Source: Dromiciops gliroides (taxonomy: Eukaryota > Chordata > Mammalia > Microbiotheria > Microbiotheriidae). Taken from it: a DNA stretch of 64,000 nucleotides. Numbering within the stretch: position 1 is the stretch's first letter; every line of letters begins with the position of its first letter. The stretch is from NCBI RefSeq assembly GCF_019393635.1, contig NC_057864.1, positions 468,518,617-468,582,616 on the forward strand, read 5' to 3'. The notes under the pieces were generated by a model, which was given only the letters and a program-made list of their open reading frames with translations, searched no databases and had not been told where the DNA came from. This document shows, in pieces, positions 10,475 to 21,139 of the stretch. Made by a program: the position numbers and the translations under genes.

Positions 10475-11300
10475 AAAGGACTGGACCTACCGGCTTGTGA
10501 CTTTGGGCAAGTCACTTAACATCCTTGGGCCTTAGTTTCCTTGTCTGTAAAACGAGGGGATTTGGACTAAGCTGCCTCTGAGGCAGCTTCTAGCTCTGGA
10601 TCCATGGTCCTTTGTTGTTGCTCTTGGTTTCTGATGGGAAGATGATTCGAGCCTCAGTTTACCTGTATGGACTTTATGGATGCCACATTCTAACCAGGCT
10701 GGTCTTCCATCTCCAGTGCCCAAGCCTGGAGTTCTGTCCGTCATTGCCTTCTTCCCCTAGTAGAAGGCTGAGTTTCAGACCCAACTCATGTGTCACCTCT
10801 TGCATGGGAAGCCATTCCTTCCTCTCCTCCCATTTCCTCTCTCTGTGGTTGCTCTTTTCTCCCCCAGTCAGATTGTTTACCTGAGGCAGCTGGGAGATGT
10901 GGTGAAGAGAAGACTGACATTGGAGTCAAGAAGGTGGAAGTTAGACTCCTGCCTCAGTCACTCACTACTAGCTCTATGACCATGAACTAATCACTTACTC
11001 TCCCTCCCCCTCAATTCCCTCATCTGTGAAATGGGGATAATAACAGCACCTCACAGGGTTGTTGTGAAGACCAAATGAGATACTATATAAAATGCTTTGT
11101 AAGATTTAGAGCCCTATACAAATGCTGCCTATATCATTGTCATTTATTATTATCATCATCATCATCGTCATTGCAGTCTATATATAGTAATATAGTCAGT
11201 AGACTATAAGCTCCTTGAGGACAAGGACCACTTCTCATTTTTATCTTTGGATTCCCAGACCTAACACAGGGCATTACACTGAGCAGGTTCTTAGGCTCAT
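10475..11300 (+). repeat. MIR, L2 and MIR fragments in series
   Basis: A sense MIR (GACTTTGGGCAAGTCACTTA) lies at 10475-10600. L2 3'-end coding remnants (GGGAAGCCATTCCTTCCTCT) lie at about 10680-10870. Another sense MIR is at 10890-11115, a short ATC repeat at 11150-11166, and an L2 tail (ACTATAAGCTCCTTGAGGAC) at 11195-11295. Confidence 0.55.
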
Positions 11301-11351
11301 AGATTAGAATTGGATGGGGAGGGACCTTAGAGGTCATCTAGCTCCTAGCTT

Positions 11352-11898
11352 CTTAAACTGTGGGTCAAGACCCCATATGGGATTGAGTAACAATGTGGGG
11401 ATCGCAAAAATTTGGCAACAGTAAAAGGTTATGTATACCTATTTTATATACTTACATACCCAGGGTCATGTACAAATTTCTCAGGTGAAATGGGTCGTTA
11501 TAAGTTATATTGAATTGCTTGAGTTCTTGGGGGAGAGGGGATTGGGGAGGGAGGGAGGAAGAGAAGTTGGAACACAAAGGTTTGGTTTTGTTTTTTATTT
11601 TATTTATTTATTTATTTTTGCTTTTTGGTGAGGCAATTAGAGTTAAGTGACTTGCCCAGGGTCACACAGCTGGTAAGTGTCAAGTGTCTGAGGTCGGATT
11701 TGAACTCAGGTCCTCCTGACTCCAGGGTCGGTACTCTATCCACTGCACCACCTAGCTGCCCCGGAACACAAAGTTTTTAAAAATTTATGTCAAAATTTGT
11801 TTTTACATGTAATTCAGAAAAATAAAATTCTAAGTTGAAAAAGAGATTAAAAAAAAAGAAAATGGGTTGTGAGTGGAAAAAGTTTAAGAAGTCCTGAT
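11352..11898. repeat. Three-layer nested repeat: dispersed element split by L1 end, itself split by a SINE
   Basis: The outer element starts at about 11352 (GTGGGTCAAGACCCCATATG) and resumes at about 11852 (GGGTTGTGAGTGGAAAAAG). Its family also occurs at 63365-63520. A + strand L1-type 3' end with a GGGAGGGAGG box and A-rich tail lies between, flanked by AAATGGGTCG/AAATGGGTTG. A SINE at 11580-11762 sits within the L1 piece. Confidence 0.6.
11580..11762 (-). repeat. tRNA-derived marsupial SINE, full length
   Basis: An antisense copy with T-rich tail, then GACTTGCCCAGGGTCACACA, then the head GGGGCAGCTAGGTGG in reverse. It is flanked by an 11-bp duplication GGAACACAAAG at 11569-11579 and 11763-11773, which dates the insertion as recent enough to be intact. 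Confidence 0.92.
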
Positions 11899-12660
11899 CT
11901 CAGCTAGTGCCCTCTTTTTACAGAAGAGGAAACTGAGGCCCAGAGTAGTTAAATATCTTTCTAAGACTATACAAGTAGGAAGTGACAGACGTAAGATCTG
12001 AACTCAGAACCTCTGGCTCCAGAACCAGTACAATACCTTCCCATCCTCTCCCCGCACTGCTTTCCAAATGTTCCCAGTCAGCTCCCCTCTCCTTCCCACA
12101 CCCTTTCCCTTGGCTCTCCCTCTCTGCCTTCTATCCCCCTCTCCCTCCTATCCCATTCTACTCCACTCTCCCAGAATCCCTTCTCCTCCTCCTCCTCCTC
12201 CTCCTTCCTTCCCCTCTCCCTCCTCCTCGGGCTCCCAGAGACTTGGCCCTGGGCTTCATTCTGGCCACACAACAGCCTTCCCTTGAGAACTGCCATCCCT
12301 CTCTGCCCAGATGGGGCGCTGGGAAGCTGGAGAACCACCCTAAGACCTTACCAGACTGGTATTTCCCCCCAGGGATGCAATTCCGCTGCTGAGGGCGTGT
12401 GCCTTCTTGTTCTCCTCCTTGTTCTCCATGGGCCTCTCCCCGGCGAGCATGCCCTGCACATACCAGCCCGAGCCAGCAGGCAGAAGGATTGAGCCTCCTG
12501 ATCCTGGTCAGGGAATGCCAGTGATGGCTCTGGACCGGGGTCTGGGGGGCTCTTAGAACCCAGGGTCCCACTCACTCATTTAGAATCTTTCCTCCCCCCT
12601 GTGCCCTTTCTCCTCTCTTTCCATCCCTCACCCTTGGTCGTCTGTCACAGTGATTAATTC
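11899..12660. repeat. Antisense MIR followed by unassigned C/T-rich DNA
   Basis: A MIR in antisense (AGAGGAAACTGAGGCCCAGA) occupies about 11905-12040. 12060-12240 is pyrimidine-rich with a CTC array at 12182-12202. 12240-12660 has no recognised repeat or gene. Its open frames on both strands show no family resemblance. Confidence 0.4.
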
Positions 12661-12683
12661 AGGGTTGGCAGGGACCTTAGAGA

Positions 12684-12772
12684 TCAGCTGGGTGGCATAA
12701 TGGATAGAGCACTGACCCTGAAGTCATTAGAACTTGAGTTCAAATATGACCTCAGATACTTACTAGCTGTAA
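12684..12772 (+). repeat. SINE, truncated
   Basis: Head and body of the same tRNA-derived SINE (CAGCTGGGTGGCATAATGGA) break off after TACTAGCTGT. The 3' part is replaced by an antisense MIR at about 12775-12920. Confidence 0.75.
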
Positions 12773-14138
12773 GTATTAGTCAGAGCCTAAGGGACCTCGG
12801 AGTCACTCTCTCGTTTTGCAGCCAAGCCCTAGAGAGGTCAAATGACTTTACAAGGTCATTCAGGTAACAAGCATCTGAGATGGGACTTAAACCCAGGGCT
12901 TCTGACGCCAGATGCTCTGTCTCCACATCTGGGGGGCAGGGGGAATGACAATGCCATATCTTAAGGCTTTTGTGGCTCTCCCAGAAGCAAGAGAGCCCCA
13001 GAACTTGACATCTACAAAGGAAGCTTCTGGCCCAAAGGTGCCCTGGCCAGAACTGAGGGCAGCTGGGACAATCATCCTCTAGAGGCCTGGAGGGACAAAG
13101 TTCTGCCTGTTGGGAACGTTCCTGGGCTTTCCTCCCCACCTCTTGAAAATAAAAGTCTACTAATGGGAATCTTTATCTTGCTTAGTCCTTCCTTATGTTT
13201 CGGGTCCTCAGAGCCGTGGGTAAGAGTATTAGCCTTGGAATCGGGGAGACCCAAGTTTGAATGGGGCCCCACATGTGCAAAAGAAGGCAATTCACGTCAT
13301 CTCTCTCTGTCTCCCATCTGTGCCTTAGAGTCCTGTCAAGATCGTCCGTTTGTTTGTTTTAATTCGAACATGCCGTGCTGGTGCTGGTGCTGGTGCTGAG
13401 CAAGGTTCCAACAGGTACAGTTAGCTGGAAGGCTTAAAAAGCCCTGTCCTTCCCTAGGTTTTGGGTCCTTGAAATGACCACTCCAGAAAGGAGAAAAGAA
13501 GGGGAGTTTTCTGGACAAACCATCCATCCTCCTTGCAGTTTTTTTCTAAAGCTAACTAAAGATCTGGGTAAGCCTAAAATCTGATTGAGCCGGCTGTGTG
13601 ACCTCTGAGATGTCACCTTCCCTCGCTCAGCTTCAGTTCCCTCCTTTGTCCTGACGGTGACGGCGATGGTGATGACGACAGTGATGACCAATCATAATAA
13701 ATAGCTGGCATTTAGACAGAATTCTAAGGTTTGCAAAGCCCTTTACAAATATCATCTTTATTTTTGTTTTATATTTGTATTACTGATTTGCTATTTTGAT
13801 TGGATTTGTAATCTCACAAGAACACAGGAGATAGGGGTTATTTATTATTCCCACTTTATAGATGAGAGAAACTGAGCCTGAGATGATGTTACTTGCCCAG
13901 GATCACACATCTGGACAGAGTCTGGGGTCCTATTTGAACCGGGGTCTTCCTGCTTCCTAGGCTAACACTCTGATGCACTGCTCCGAACTGCCTCTAAGAT
14001 GATAGGGTTGGAAAGATAATCTACAAGGTCCTCTTCAGTTCTAAATCCTAGGATCTAGAACACTGCTCTGCACCTCTTGGGAGGAAAATCGTTTAAGACA
14101 TTTATGGCTTAGAGTCCTATCAAGGTCATTCATTTGTT
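12773..14138. repeat. MIR fragments and a short duplicated segment
   Basis: An antisense MIR is at about 12790-12930. Sequence without recognised repeats runs from 12930 to 13320. 13322-13385 is one copy of a short repeat whose other copy is at 14106-14138 plus 14304-14345. A GTGCTG microsatellite lies at 13378-13398, and another antisense MIR (GAGAGAAACTGAGCCTGAGA) at about 13720-14000. Confidence 0.5.
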
Positions 14139-14303
14139 GTTTTTTGTTTGTTTGTTTGTTTGTTTTTTGCAGGGCAGTGGGGGTTAAGTGACTTGCCCAG
14201 GGTCACACAGCTAGTAAGTGTCAAGTGTCTGAGGTCGGATTTGAACTCAGGTCCTCCTGAATCCAGGGCTGGTGCTTTATCCACTGTGCCACTTAGCTGC
14301 CCC
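14139..14303 (-). repeat. tRNA-derived marsupial SINE, full length
   Basis: Antisense copy flanked by CATTCATTTGTT at 14127-14138 and 14304-14315, a clean 12-bp target duplication. It splits a short dispersed segment that exists uninterrupted at 13322-13385. Confidence 0.92.
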
Positions 14304-14374
14304 CATTCATTTGTTTTAATTCAAACATGCCCTACTGGTCCTGAAGACTAAATGTTGGGGTTTGTAGAAGTATT

Positions 14375-14580
14375 TGCTAGCTGTGTGACTCTGGGTAAGT
14401 CACTTAACCCAGATTAATCCCCCCCCCAAAAAAAAAAAAGAAAGAGGGCAGCTAGGTGGCATAGAGCACTGACCCTGAAGTCAATAGAATTTGAGTTCAA
14501 ATATGACCTCAGATACTTACTAGCTGTGTGACCCTGGGCAAGTCACTTAATCCCGATTGCCTTTAAATTAAAAAAAAAAA
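14375..14580 (+). repeat. Two SINE copies in series, the second with a head deletion
   Basis: 14375-14441 is only the 3' third and A-tail of one SINE. 14446-14580 is a second copy that has lost about nine bases between GCTAGGTGGC and ATAGAGCACTG. Both share the body CTGGGTAAGTCACTTAA or close variants. Confidence 0.8.
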
Positions 14581-14959
14581 GTATACGACTAGGTCACTGA
14601 CTCATCCAGTCTTTTAGCAATGAGAGCTCACATTTTTTAAGTGCCTTTTTTATTTTTTATTTTTTTTACAGATGGGGGGGAAGTGGTGGTAGGTAAGGAC
14701 CTTTGATTTCATTAGTGGGCAGGACATTTGCTGAGGAAGCTTCCTTCACCAACACAGACCCGCTAACATTTGTGAAACAGCATTTTAGAGACCTATGGGG
14801 GAGCAGGTAAAGTAACTTATCTAAAGTTACATAGTATGTATCAGAGATGAAACTTGAACCCAGCTCTTCTTGCCTTGAAGGATGACTCTGTCCATCATGA
14901 CACATTGAGTGCTTTCCCACCTACAGAAAGTACTGTCCTCACACTAGCCCTGTTTGGAC
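14581..14959. other. Intron segment with one MIR-like antisense fragment
   Basis: An old CORE-type fragment lies at about 14780-14900 (AGTAACTTATCTAAAGTTAC). Nothing else is recognised. Confidence 0.35.
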
Positions 14960-15157
14960 AGTTGCCCTGCAAGCTTCTTCCATCTCTAATCCATTCTCCA
15001 CACTGCTGACAGATTGATTTTCTTAAATGATCATGGGTCTCCCTGTGGCACTTGCCTCCTCAAGAAGCTTCAGCCCTTTTGCCTCAAAGCTAAAATATAA
15101 AATCTTCAGTGTTGTGTTTAAGGCCCTCTGCTATCTGACTCCCACCTATTTTCTTTT

Positions 15158-15327
15158 CTTTTCTTTTTTTGTTTTGTTTTGTTTTTGTTTTTGGTGGGGC
15201 AATGAGGGTTAAGTGACTTGCCCAGGGTCACACAGCTAGTAAGTGTTGAGTGTCTGAGGCTGGATTTGAACTCAGGTCCTCCTGAATCCAGGGCCTGTGC
15301 TTTATCCACTGCATCACCTAGCTGCCC
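15158..15327 (-). repeat. tRNA-derived marsupial SINE inside L2
   Basis: Antisense, full length, with a duplication CCACCTATTTTCTTTT on both sides (near 15142-15157 and 15329-15344). Confidence 0.9.
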
Positions 15328-15371
15328 CCCACCTATTTTCTTTTATTCCCCTCCATGCATCCTCCATTATG

Positions 15372-15540
15372 TTCGGGTTTTGTTTGGTTTTGGTTTGGTT
15401 TTTTTGCAGGGCAATGAGGGTTAAGTGACTTGCCTAGGGTCACACAGCTAGTAAGTGTCAAGTGTCTGAGGATGGATTTGAACTCAGGTCCTCCTGAATC
15501 CAGGGCCTGTGCTTTATCTACTGTGCCACCTAGCTGCCCC
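15372..15540 (-). repeat. tRNA-derived marsupial SINE inside L2
   Basis: Antisense, full length, flanked by a perfect 15-bp duplication GCATCCTCCATTATG at 15357-15371 and 15541-15555. It lies only 44 bases from the previous SINE and has the same orientation. Confidence 0.95.
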
Positions 15541-16049
15541 GCATCCTCCATTATGGTCAGACCAGCCTGCTAACATTCTCCTTACAGGATGTACCATCTC
15601 CTGCCTTCATGTCTTTGTACCAAGGGCCCCAATGACCTGAGCCCCACGTCCTCAAACCTGCCTTTTGAAAAGCCCTTGATTCCCTCAGGATGCAGCTCTT
15701 GGGCCTTGTCCCAGGACAAGGCCTTTTCTGATTCCTGGCAATCAGCCTTTTCTTCCTCTTGAAATATCCTCTTTACAAATACTTTGCATCTATTTAGGTG
15801 TCCAGGCTTGGTACAAGGTAAACTCCCTGAGGGCAGGAACTGGGTTGTTTCGATCTTTGTGATCTTAGTACTTGGCACATACATACGAAGTGCTTAATAA
15901 ATATTCGTTGAATGGTTTGCTGGAAAAAAATGGGCTGATTTAAGAGTCTTGGGACTAAATTCACATCTGCTGATTTCCTGCCTCTATGACCTTAGGAAAG
16001 TCATTTACCCTTCCTATACCTCTATAAAATGAGAGGGTTGGAGTGGATG

Positions 16050-16195
16050 CTTTTTTTTTTTTTAACTAATGAACATTTTTATTTGTAGTTTTGAGTTCCA
16101 AATTTTATCCCTCCCCCGCTTCCTGATGTGGGTTATACATGTGTAGTTGTGTAAAACATGAACATATTAGCTTTTTAAGGGCCCTTCCAATTCAA
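16050..16195 (-). repeat. L1-type 3' end fragment
   Basis: A poly(T) run followed by TTTTGAGTTCCAAATTTTAT and GTTATACATGTGTAGTTGTG. It is the same family as the longer copies at 28.2 and 30.9 kb. Confidence 0.6.
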
Positions 16196-16208
16196 GATCT
16201 ATAACCCT

Positions 16209-16352
16209 GGGGGGCAGCTAGGTGGCGCAATGGATAAGGCACTAACCTTGCATTCAGGAGGAGCTGAGTTCAAACCCAGCCTCAGACACTTACTAGCTGT
16301 GTGACCCTGGGCAAGTCACTTAAACCCCATTGCCCTGCAAAAAAAAAAAAAA
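16209..16352 (+). repeat. tRNA-derived marsupial SINE, full length
   Basis: Sense copy with A-tail, flanked by a perfect 14-bp duplication AGATCTATAACCCT at 16195-16208 and 16353-16366. Confidence 0.95.
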
Positions 16353-16369
16353 AGATCTATAACCCTATG

Positions 16370-16704
16370 AGACAATGACTTAAAGTATTATCTTTATTTT
16401 GGAGATCGGGAGACTGAGGCCCAGAGCGGTCAAAGGGTCATAGATCTAGACCAGAAATGGACCTTAGGGACAATCTACTCTAAACCCTCATTTTGCAGAT
16501 GGGGAAACTGAGGCCCAGAGAGGTCAAGTGCCATTGGACCCTGAGACTCTAGATCTAGGACTGGACCATGAGGTCACATACCCAGCTCCCTCCTCATCAA
16601 GTCCAGGGTTTTCCTGCTGCCTCCCAGAGGTCCATAAATTCTTTCAGGTCCTGAGAATAGAGATCAGGTCCTAGGATCTTGTCCGAGGGAACTTATTTCT
16701 AGTT
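16370..16704 (-). repeat. Tandem antisense MIR fragments
   Basis: Two MIR-type 3' halves in antisense (GAGACTGAGGCCCAGAGC and GGAAACTGAGGCCCAGAGAG) follow each other at about 16390-16440 and 16455-16600. The rest is unassigned. Confidence 0.6.
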
Positions 16705-16779
16705 AGAAGGAAGAAAAGAAAAAGAAAAGGGAAAGGAAGGAAGGAAGGAAGGAAGGAAGGAAGGAAGGAAGGAAGGAAG

Positions 16780-16845
<66 letters not shown>

Positions 16846-17062
16846 GGAGGGAGGGAGGGAGGGAGGGAGGGAGGGAGGGAGGAAGGAAGGGAGGAAGGAA
16901 GGAAGGAAGGAAGGAAGGAAGGAAGGAAGGAAGGAAGGAAGGAAGGAAGGAAGGAAGGAAGGAAGGAAGGAAGAAAGGAAGAAAAGAAGAAGGGAAGAAA
17001 GAAAAAAAGGAAGGAAGGAAGGAAGAGAAGAAAGAAAAGAAAGAAAAGAAAAGAAGAAAGAC
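16705..17062. repeat. Long purine-only microsatellite: GGAA, GAAA, GA and GGGA units
   Basis: About 355 bases with essentially only A and G on the + strand. GGAA units pass to GAAA, then GA, then GGGA, then a longer second GGAA block, and end in irregular GAAA. The serine/leucine/phenylalanine frame on the other strand is an artefact. Such purine strands can form triplex (H-) DNA, which is inference. Confidence 0.97.
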
Positions 17063-19000
17063 CAGAAGCAGGAGCAGAGTTCAGATTGGTAAATTTACTC
17101 ATTGTTCTGCCAAGAAGGGCCCAGTGACTGCCGTTCTCATCCATTCTTTGGCCGTGACATAAAAACAAACACAGCACACAGGAAGTGCATTTGTCTCCAA
17201 AGAGAGAATTCGAGTGCTCTGGGGTCTGGGATGGACAACTCGGGAAGGATGAAGAGTCTGGTTCAGGGGAGGTGCCCAGGGTGGACAAATGCTGGGACAG
17301 GCTCTGGGGAGGGAGGAGAGGGGGACCCTTGTGGGGAGGGGCCGAGCCACTGAGCTTGGAAGAGCTGTTCTGGGGATTGGCAACCTATGAAAACAGTGGG
17401 CTGTGACTTTGACCTTGTACTCTTGTGTCCCCGAGTGTGCCCAGGAGGATGGCCCCAATTCCCTTAGGAAGGGGGCTGGACAGGCCGCTGATTCTCAGAT
17501 GCTTCTCCCTGTTGCAGAATGAGTAGAGTCAGGAACATTTGTTTGTGAATCCAGTCTCAGACACGAACTGAGTGATCCTGGGCAAGTCACTTAACCTTTG
17601 TCCTCCTCGGTTTCTTCCTCTGTAAAGTGAGAATAACAACAGCACCAAACAACTGACAAAGTTGCTTTGAAGGTGAGATAGTATGGAAAGTGTTTTGCAA
17701 ACTTTAAAGGTCGAGATAAATAGTAACTTATTATTAGGTCAGCTCTCAAAGTTTGGGCACAGGGATAGTGGTTCCCAAACAGGCAGCTGGGGTGAGGGGG
17801 CTCTCAAGAGTGATGGTAAAGGGGGGTTTGGTTGCTTTGTGCTTTTAAGTGGGTGTTCATTTCTTTAGCGCTATATTTTAAGCCAGGAGATTTGGGTTCA
17901 AATCCAGCCCCACCCCTTCATTTTACCAATGGGGACACTGAGGCCCAGAGAGGTCATACGCTCATAGATCTAGGCCTGGAATAGGCCTTACAGACCATCC
18001 ACAGCCCCAAAGACGTTAAGTGACTTGCCCAAAGTCACACACCGGACCCAAGGCTCTTTCCCTTGTACTAGGCCAGCTGGTTTAGCTCTGGGAGGAAGTT
18101 CCTGGAGGGGGCCTGCGCTGACCCAGACCAAGTTTGTCAACTTCAGAACATCCCTGTTCCTGAGGCCTAGCTCTCTCTTCCTGATATTTCCTTGGAGCTT
18201 TTTCTCACGCTCCTCAGAGTTTATCAGATTCCCCAACTGAAATTGAACTCTTCTTTTCTCTTTTTTGTCACAACAGTCCACTCTCCTTCCTTTCTAAAAT
18301 GGCCTTGAGCATGCTGGGCCCTTGGGCTTCCTGGCCTCTTTTTGACTAAGAGCTCAAACACCCTTTGTCCCACCCCATGACTGGGGTTGGGGTACCTTCT
18401 CCCAGTACCAGGGTGTAGATAAAATGCTTGACCTGGACTCAGGAGACTCCGAGTTCAAAACTCGCCTTCAGCACTTGCTAACAATGTGAACATAGACAAA
18501 TGCCTTTGCATCTGAGTCTCAGTTTGCCCAAATGTAAAATAGTGAGCACTTAATAAATGCTTGTTGATGGATTGATCTCCTGAACTACTGCATCTCAGAA
18601 GGTTGTTATAAGAAACTCACTTTGTAAACCCTAAAGCGATAGATACTGGGCCTAGTTTCATTTTTATTGGGATGTTCTGGTATTAAGGGGACCTTTCTGA
18701 CAGGGTAGGTCTGCAGACATCCTTAATATATGGCAAATTGGACCTTCTCTCAGAATGTTTTCAAACGCATCAAATAAAATACATAAAATTACAAAGGAAA
18801 CATTTGCAATTATTTGCATCTGGGTCTGACCCAGACCCCAGGTTAAGAATCCCCACCTCCAGATTGTTGTCCAGAGCCCTGAGAGGGTCAGTGATCGGCC
18901 CAGGGTGACACAGTCAGTATGCCTTAGTGGGAGGGATTTGGCCCACTGCCTCTCTAAAGAGATCTAACCCTTAAAGCTTTGTCTCAATGGTTCTTATTGA
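17063..19000. repeat. Intron segment with MIR and other dispersed fragments
   Basis: 17070-17520 has no recognised repeat. A sense MIR is at 17545-17740. Antisense MIR pieces lie at about 17900-18060. An old sense MIR lies at 18410-18620. 18640-18850 (CTTTCTGACAGGG...TAAAATTACAAAGG) belongs to a dispersed family that also occurs near 32.6 kb. Confidence 0.45.
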
Positions 19001-19850
19001 TAGGAGAGGGTGATGGAGAAAGAGGAAAATGGCCCCAGGGACTTGTGCCCTAAGCTCTTCCTCGGTAGTGGAAAAGTTTATCTTGAGGTCTTTGAACAAA
19101 GGAATTGATATGAAACTTCCCAAGATGCTTTGCAGATGGGGAGAAGGAGCGGGGGAGGAGACCTTGTTAGGGGTAATGAGGGAGGGGAATGAACCAATTT
19201 GGGGGAAATGGAAATTCACACTTTATCTTGTATTGTTTTAACACCTTTTCTAATGACTTAAGAGCTCAAATATCAATTCTGTACTGATCATAAAATGATC
19301 CAGAAGTGTACAGGGCCATTTCTTCACACAGCAATCCGAAACTCATGAGCTGAAGTGACTTTTAAATGTTTTAGATGTTTGCTTTAAAGGCTGCTACAGG
19401 AAGCTGGATGCTGAGCCCCTCCACCCCCTTGTCTCAGTTTGTGCCAGCTTGGGCAAATAGCCAGCCTCACCATCACTTCTCCAGAATGGTTCCTGGCCTC
19501 CTAGACCTGTTAGTCAGATACAGAAAGCTCTAGGTCTCCTGGGTGAGGGTGGGGGGAAAGGGCAAATATTCAAATTAATTTGAATATAGTTTAAATAAAC
19601 TGACTCTAACTGTTGCCATGTGGACCTTGGTGGACACAGGGAGCATCAACCAGGCCTAGTGGAAGGAGTCAGGAGAGATGTGGATTTCAACCCCCTCTGA
19701 CACCAGCCCTGAGCAAGGCACTCTAAGTAACCAGACCTGGGGGTCCTCCCTACAAGGTAGCTTCCACATTTGTGGTGTTGCAGTTGGAATCAGATGTAGT
19801 CAAAATGTATGACAGTCATGTTGTGAGCCTTGAAAGGTTATAAATGCCAG
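19001..19850. other. Repeat-poor intron island
   Basis: No SINE, L1 or L2 signature is apparent across most of this stretch. It contains a perfect 22-bp AT-rich palindrome at 19566-19587, centred on AATT. It is a possible regulatory segment, but only the palindrome is seen directly. Confidence 0.3.
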
Positions 19851-20679
19851 CATTTATTCATCTTTTATTTGTACATTTATTCCTTTGTGCATTCATTCAT
19901 TCGTTCATTTGTGCATTCGTTCGTTCATTCATTAATTCATTCATTGTCTGACCTCTGATTTCATTGGTTGCAGGAATAATGAGCTCTTCCAGGCCAGACA
20001 CTGTCTTTTGCCTTTCTTTCTCTTTTTCTTTCCTTTGCCCTAGCACTTAACCTGGCAGATGGTAGATGCTTAATAAATGTTGATTGACTGACTGAACTCC
20101 CAAGAAGTTCTTTCCCTCTCCATCTCTGAATCCAGATCTGTCTGTCTCTGTCTCTGTCTCTCTCCTTTCTTCTATTCCCAGCACTTAGCACAATGCCTGA
20201 CACTTACTGTTGTTATTAACAGTAATCATAATAACAATAATGATCTTGTTGTCATCTTTTATAGAAATAATGCTTTATTGTTTTTCTATTAATAACCTCA
20301 TTAATTATAAACAATGGGGTAGTAAGTTCCCGATGTTCCCACTACTATGGGATGCTTCTGTTGGCATCCCTTCTGTCCCAGGGCTTTCTAGATTCTTATT
20401 CATACTTATTCATGCCTGAAATGCTCGTCTGTTTCCTGCCATGATCAAAATCAAACCTATCATTCAGGGCCCAGTTAAAGTGCTTCTTAATCTGTGACAT
20501 TGGCCCACAGTGGACACTTAATATCTGTACCATGCCAGAGGTATTAATTATGTTGGATGAAGCCACGGCGTATTTCATTGGTGTTCAGAGATTCCCTCAG
20601 GCCCATCCCAAAAGGCAGACGTATATTCTGATCCCTCACTTGAGAGTAAGTGATGTCAGGGTCTCCCCAATATCCTCAG
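19851..20679. repeat. ATTC microsatellite and L2-type tails
   Basis: An imperfect ATTC/GTTC array lies at about 19855-19950. L2-type tail units (GGTAGATGCTTAATAAATGT) lie at about 19975-20085. A TCTG-rich stretch is at 20130-20165, and old L2-like coding remnants at about 20320-20560. Confidence 0.45.
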
Positions 20680-20694
20680 AATAAGGAATAATGG

Positions 20695-20854
20695 GGGGGG
20701 AGGTAGGTGGCACAGTGGATAGAGCACTGACCCTGGAGTCAGGAGGACCTGAGTTCAAATCCGGCCTCAGACACTTGATACTTACTAGCTTTGTGACCCT
20801 GGGCAAGTGACTTAACCCCAATTGCCTCACCCCCAAAAGTAAATAAATAAAAAT
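20695..20854 (+). repeat. tRNA-derived marsupial SINE, full length
   Basis: Sense copy flanked by a perfect 15-bp duplication AATAAGGAATAATGG at 20680-20694 and 20855-20869. Confidence 0.95.
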
Positions 20855-20939
20855 AATAAGGAATAATGGTCTGTGATCACAAGTACATTTTATGGGGCAG
20901 GCTTCAGAAATCAACTGAAATCACAGAATGTGATTCCAT

Positions 20940-21139
20940 ATAGCATGCTTCAGTCCATTCCATCAATATCAGTTCTTTCTTTGGAGGTGGATAATATGTT
21001 TCATCAATAGTCCTTTGGCATTATCTTGGATGACTGCACTATTGAGAATAGTCAAGTCATTCATCGTTCTGACAGCACTTTATAACAGTGAAGGGTTTAC
21101 GTAGAGATAAAATGTTTTTTACCTTTCATATTTCCTGAA
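20940..21139 (-). repeat. Left arm of a 200-bp inverted repeat (L1 3'-UTR-derived)
   Basis: By eye the arm matches the reverse complement of 21649-21848 with about eight mismatches and no gaps. It resembles the L1-type 3' region at 31.1 kb (CAATATCAGTTCTTTCTTTG), here antisense. Confidence 0.9.

Larger units (their letters stand above)
14960..15915 (+). repeat. L2-type LINE 3' end split by two SINEs
   Basis: A + strand L2 3' region runs from about 14960 to the tail CTTAATAAATATTCGTTGAA at 15891-15910. It includes coding remnants and the block GTAAACTCCCTGAGGGCAGG. Two antisense SINEs (15158-15327 and 15372-15540) interrupt it. Removing each SINE with one duplication restores continuity, showing that the L2 was older. 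Confidence 0.75.

Noticed and set aside
16671-17288. 205-codon serine/leucine/phenylalanine frame
   Set aside because: It is the purine microsatellite read on the other strand.
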